Shown: piece by piece, positions 29,109 to 29,636 of the stretch
How positions within the stretch are numbered: the stretch's first letter is position 1
Layout: each line of letters opens with the position of its first letter
Assembly: GCA_052389755.1 (NCBI GenBank)
Contig: JBQTHP010000070.1
Location: 1-29,636, forward strand
Source of the DNA: JBQTHP01 sp052389755
GTDB taxonomy: Bacteria; Pseudomonadota; Gammaproteobacteria; Steroidobacterales; Steroidobacteraceae
Direction: 5' to 3'
Length of the DNA stretch: 29,636 nt
Notes under the pieces: generated by a model
The model's input: the letters and a program-made list of their open reading frames with translations, nothing else
What the model was told of the DNA's origin: nothing
Database searches by the model: none
Made by a program: the position numbers and the translations under genes

Positions 29109-29612
29109 ATGTCATTCGACCGACGCTTCAGCGAGCAATCGCCGACTGCCATTCACGAGCCTGTCGCGCCCGATGAGTCAGGCGCAGAGGGGACGCGCCA
29201 GATCGACGTCAAGCGCCGCGTCCTCGTCGTCGACGACAACCGCGACACGGCCGACAGCCTCGCCCTGATGCTCGAGGCGCTCGGTCACGAGGCGCGTACG
29301 GCGTACGACGGTGCGCGCGCGATCACGCTCGCCGACGAATTCCGCCCGGACGTGATCCTCATGGACATCGGCATGCCCCGTTTCAACGGTTTTCAGGCCG
29401 CGCAGCGCATTCGAGCGCAGCCCTGGGCCGACCGCGTGGTGCTCATCGCCATCACCGGCTGGGATCGCGACGAAGACCGCCTTTGCTCGAAGGAAGCGGG
29501 CTTCGATGCACACCTCACGAAGCCGGTCGACCTCGAGCTGCTGTTCCGGCTGCTCTCGGCGATGAATCAGCCGCCGTCGGCGATGCTGGAGGACGAGGAC
29601 TTTACGCACTGA
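29109..29612 (+). CDS. Stand-alone receiver (CheY-like) response regulator
   Basis: A 167-residue single-receiver protein. After a disordered 35-residue N-terminal extension, the REC domain (about 36-155) shows the acidic pair in VLVVDDNRDT, acceptor D86 (ILMDIGMPRFNG), Thr in AITGWD and K138 in HLTKPVD. There is no output domain, and the last 12 residues are acidic (AMLEDEDFTH). It is likely a phosphate shuttle or sink, or a protein-interaction regulator, for the two hybrid kinases just upstream. That link is inferred from proximity; the gene has its own upstream region and is separated from them by the thioesterase. GAGG precedes the ATG. Confidence 0.9.
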   Translation: MSFDRRFSEQSPTAIHEPVAPDESGAEGTRQIDVKRRVLVVDDNRDTADSLALMLEALGHEARTAYDGARAITLADEFRPDVILMDIGMPRFNGFQAAQRIRAQPWADRVVLIAITGWDRDEDRLCSKEAGFDAHLTKPVDLELLFRLLSAMNQPPSAMLEDEDFTH

Positions 29613-29615
29613 GCG

Positions 29616-29636
29616 GGCCGCGCCTCCGGCGCGGCC
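29616..29636 (+). terminator. GC hairpin after receiver gene
   Basis: ggccgcgcc and ggcgcggcc make a perfect 9-bp stem with a 3-base loop, three bases after the TGA at 29610-29612. The window ends here, so a following T-run cannot be checked. Confidence 0.55.

Overview
The window is a high-GC (roughly two thirds G+C), gene-dense stretch of chromosome from a Gram-negative bacterium. The gene mix fits a proteobacterium: IlvA with two C-terminal ACT-like modules, a nickel-type glyoxalase I, a YbjQ-family protein, Tat-like and Sec-like signal peptides, and a histone-H1-like Lys/Ala tail. A gamma- or betaproteobacterial lineage is my guess, but the sequence does not settle it. I see no rRNA, tRNA, CRISPR array, prophage or insertion sequence.

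Left part (1-13.3 kb). ilvA lies downstream of a metallophosphoesterase remnant. That remnant meets a nucleotidyltransferase remnant head to head near position 2325, and both have lost their N-terminal catalytic motifs. Next come an FHA/coiled-coil protein, an alpha/beta-hydrolase-fold protein with a degenerate triad, and a four-gene plus-strand operon (DUF4412-like exported protein, small lipoprotein-like protein, NADP-dependent oxidoreductase, DUF456 membrane protein). They are followed by a double-VOC protein with a histone-like tail, a translationally coupled macro-domain/MazG pair, an S9 peptidase, an epimerase cut off near 12753, and a cupin.

Middle part (13.3-20.3 kb). A YiiD-type thioesterase diverges from a YbjQ-family gene. 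A minus-strand operon carries the acetolactate synthase large subunit, glyoxalase I and an EamA transporter. The acetolactate synthase small subunit is transcribed divergently from its large subunit. A molybdopterin-binding oxidoreductase subunit of the isoquinoline 1-oxidoreductase type follows, without its iron-sulfur partner.

Right part (20.3-29.6 kb). This is a signalling locus. It starts with a 2005-residue cytoplasmic hybrid histidine kinase whose sensor half is a poly-HAMP array with an exact 92-residue (276-bp) period, followed by GAF, HisKA, HATPase and three receiver domains, the middle one degenerate. Six bases downstream is a second hybrid kinase (REC-HisKA-HATPase-REC). After a convergent hotdog thioesterase comes a stand-alone receiver protein. 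No DNA-binding output domain or HPt protein is visible, so phosphotransfer must end in a receiver or leave the locus.

Two families of short intergenic repeats occur in inverted pairs (7955-8010 with 12296-12355; 17988-18019 with 28416-28447). In each family one copy supplies the C-terminal codons and stop region of a gene, the S9 peptidase and IlvN respectively. The observations I rate highest are the poly-HAMP kinase locus, the VOC/histone-tail fusion, and the double-truncation junction near 2325.
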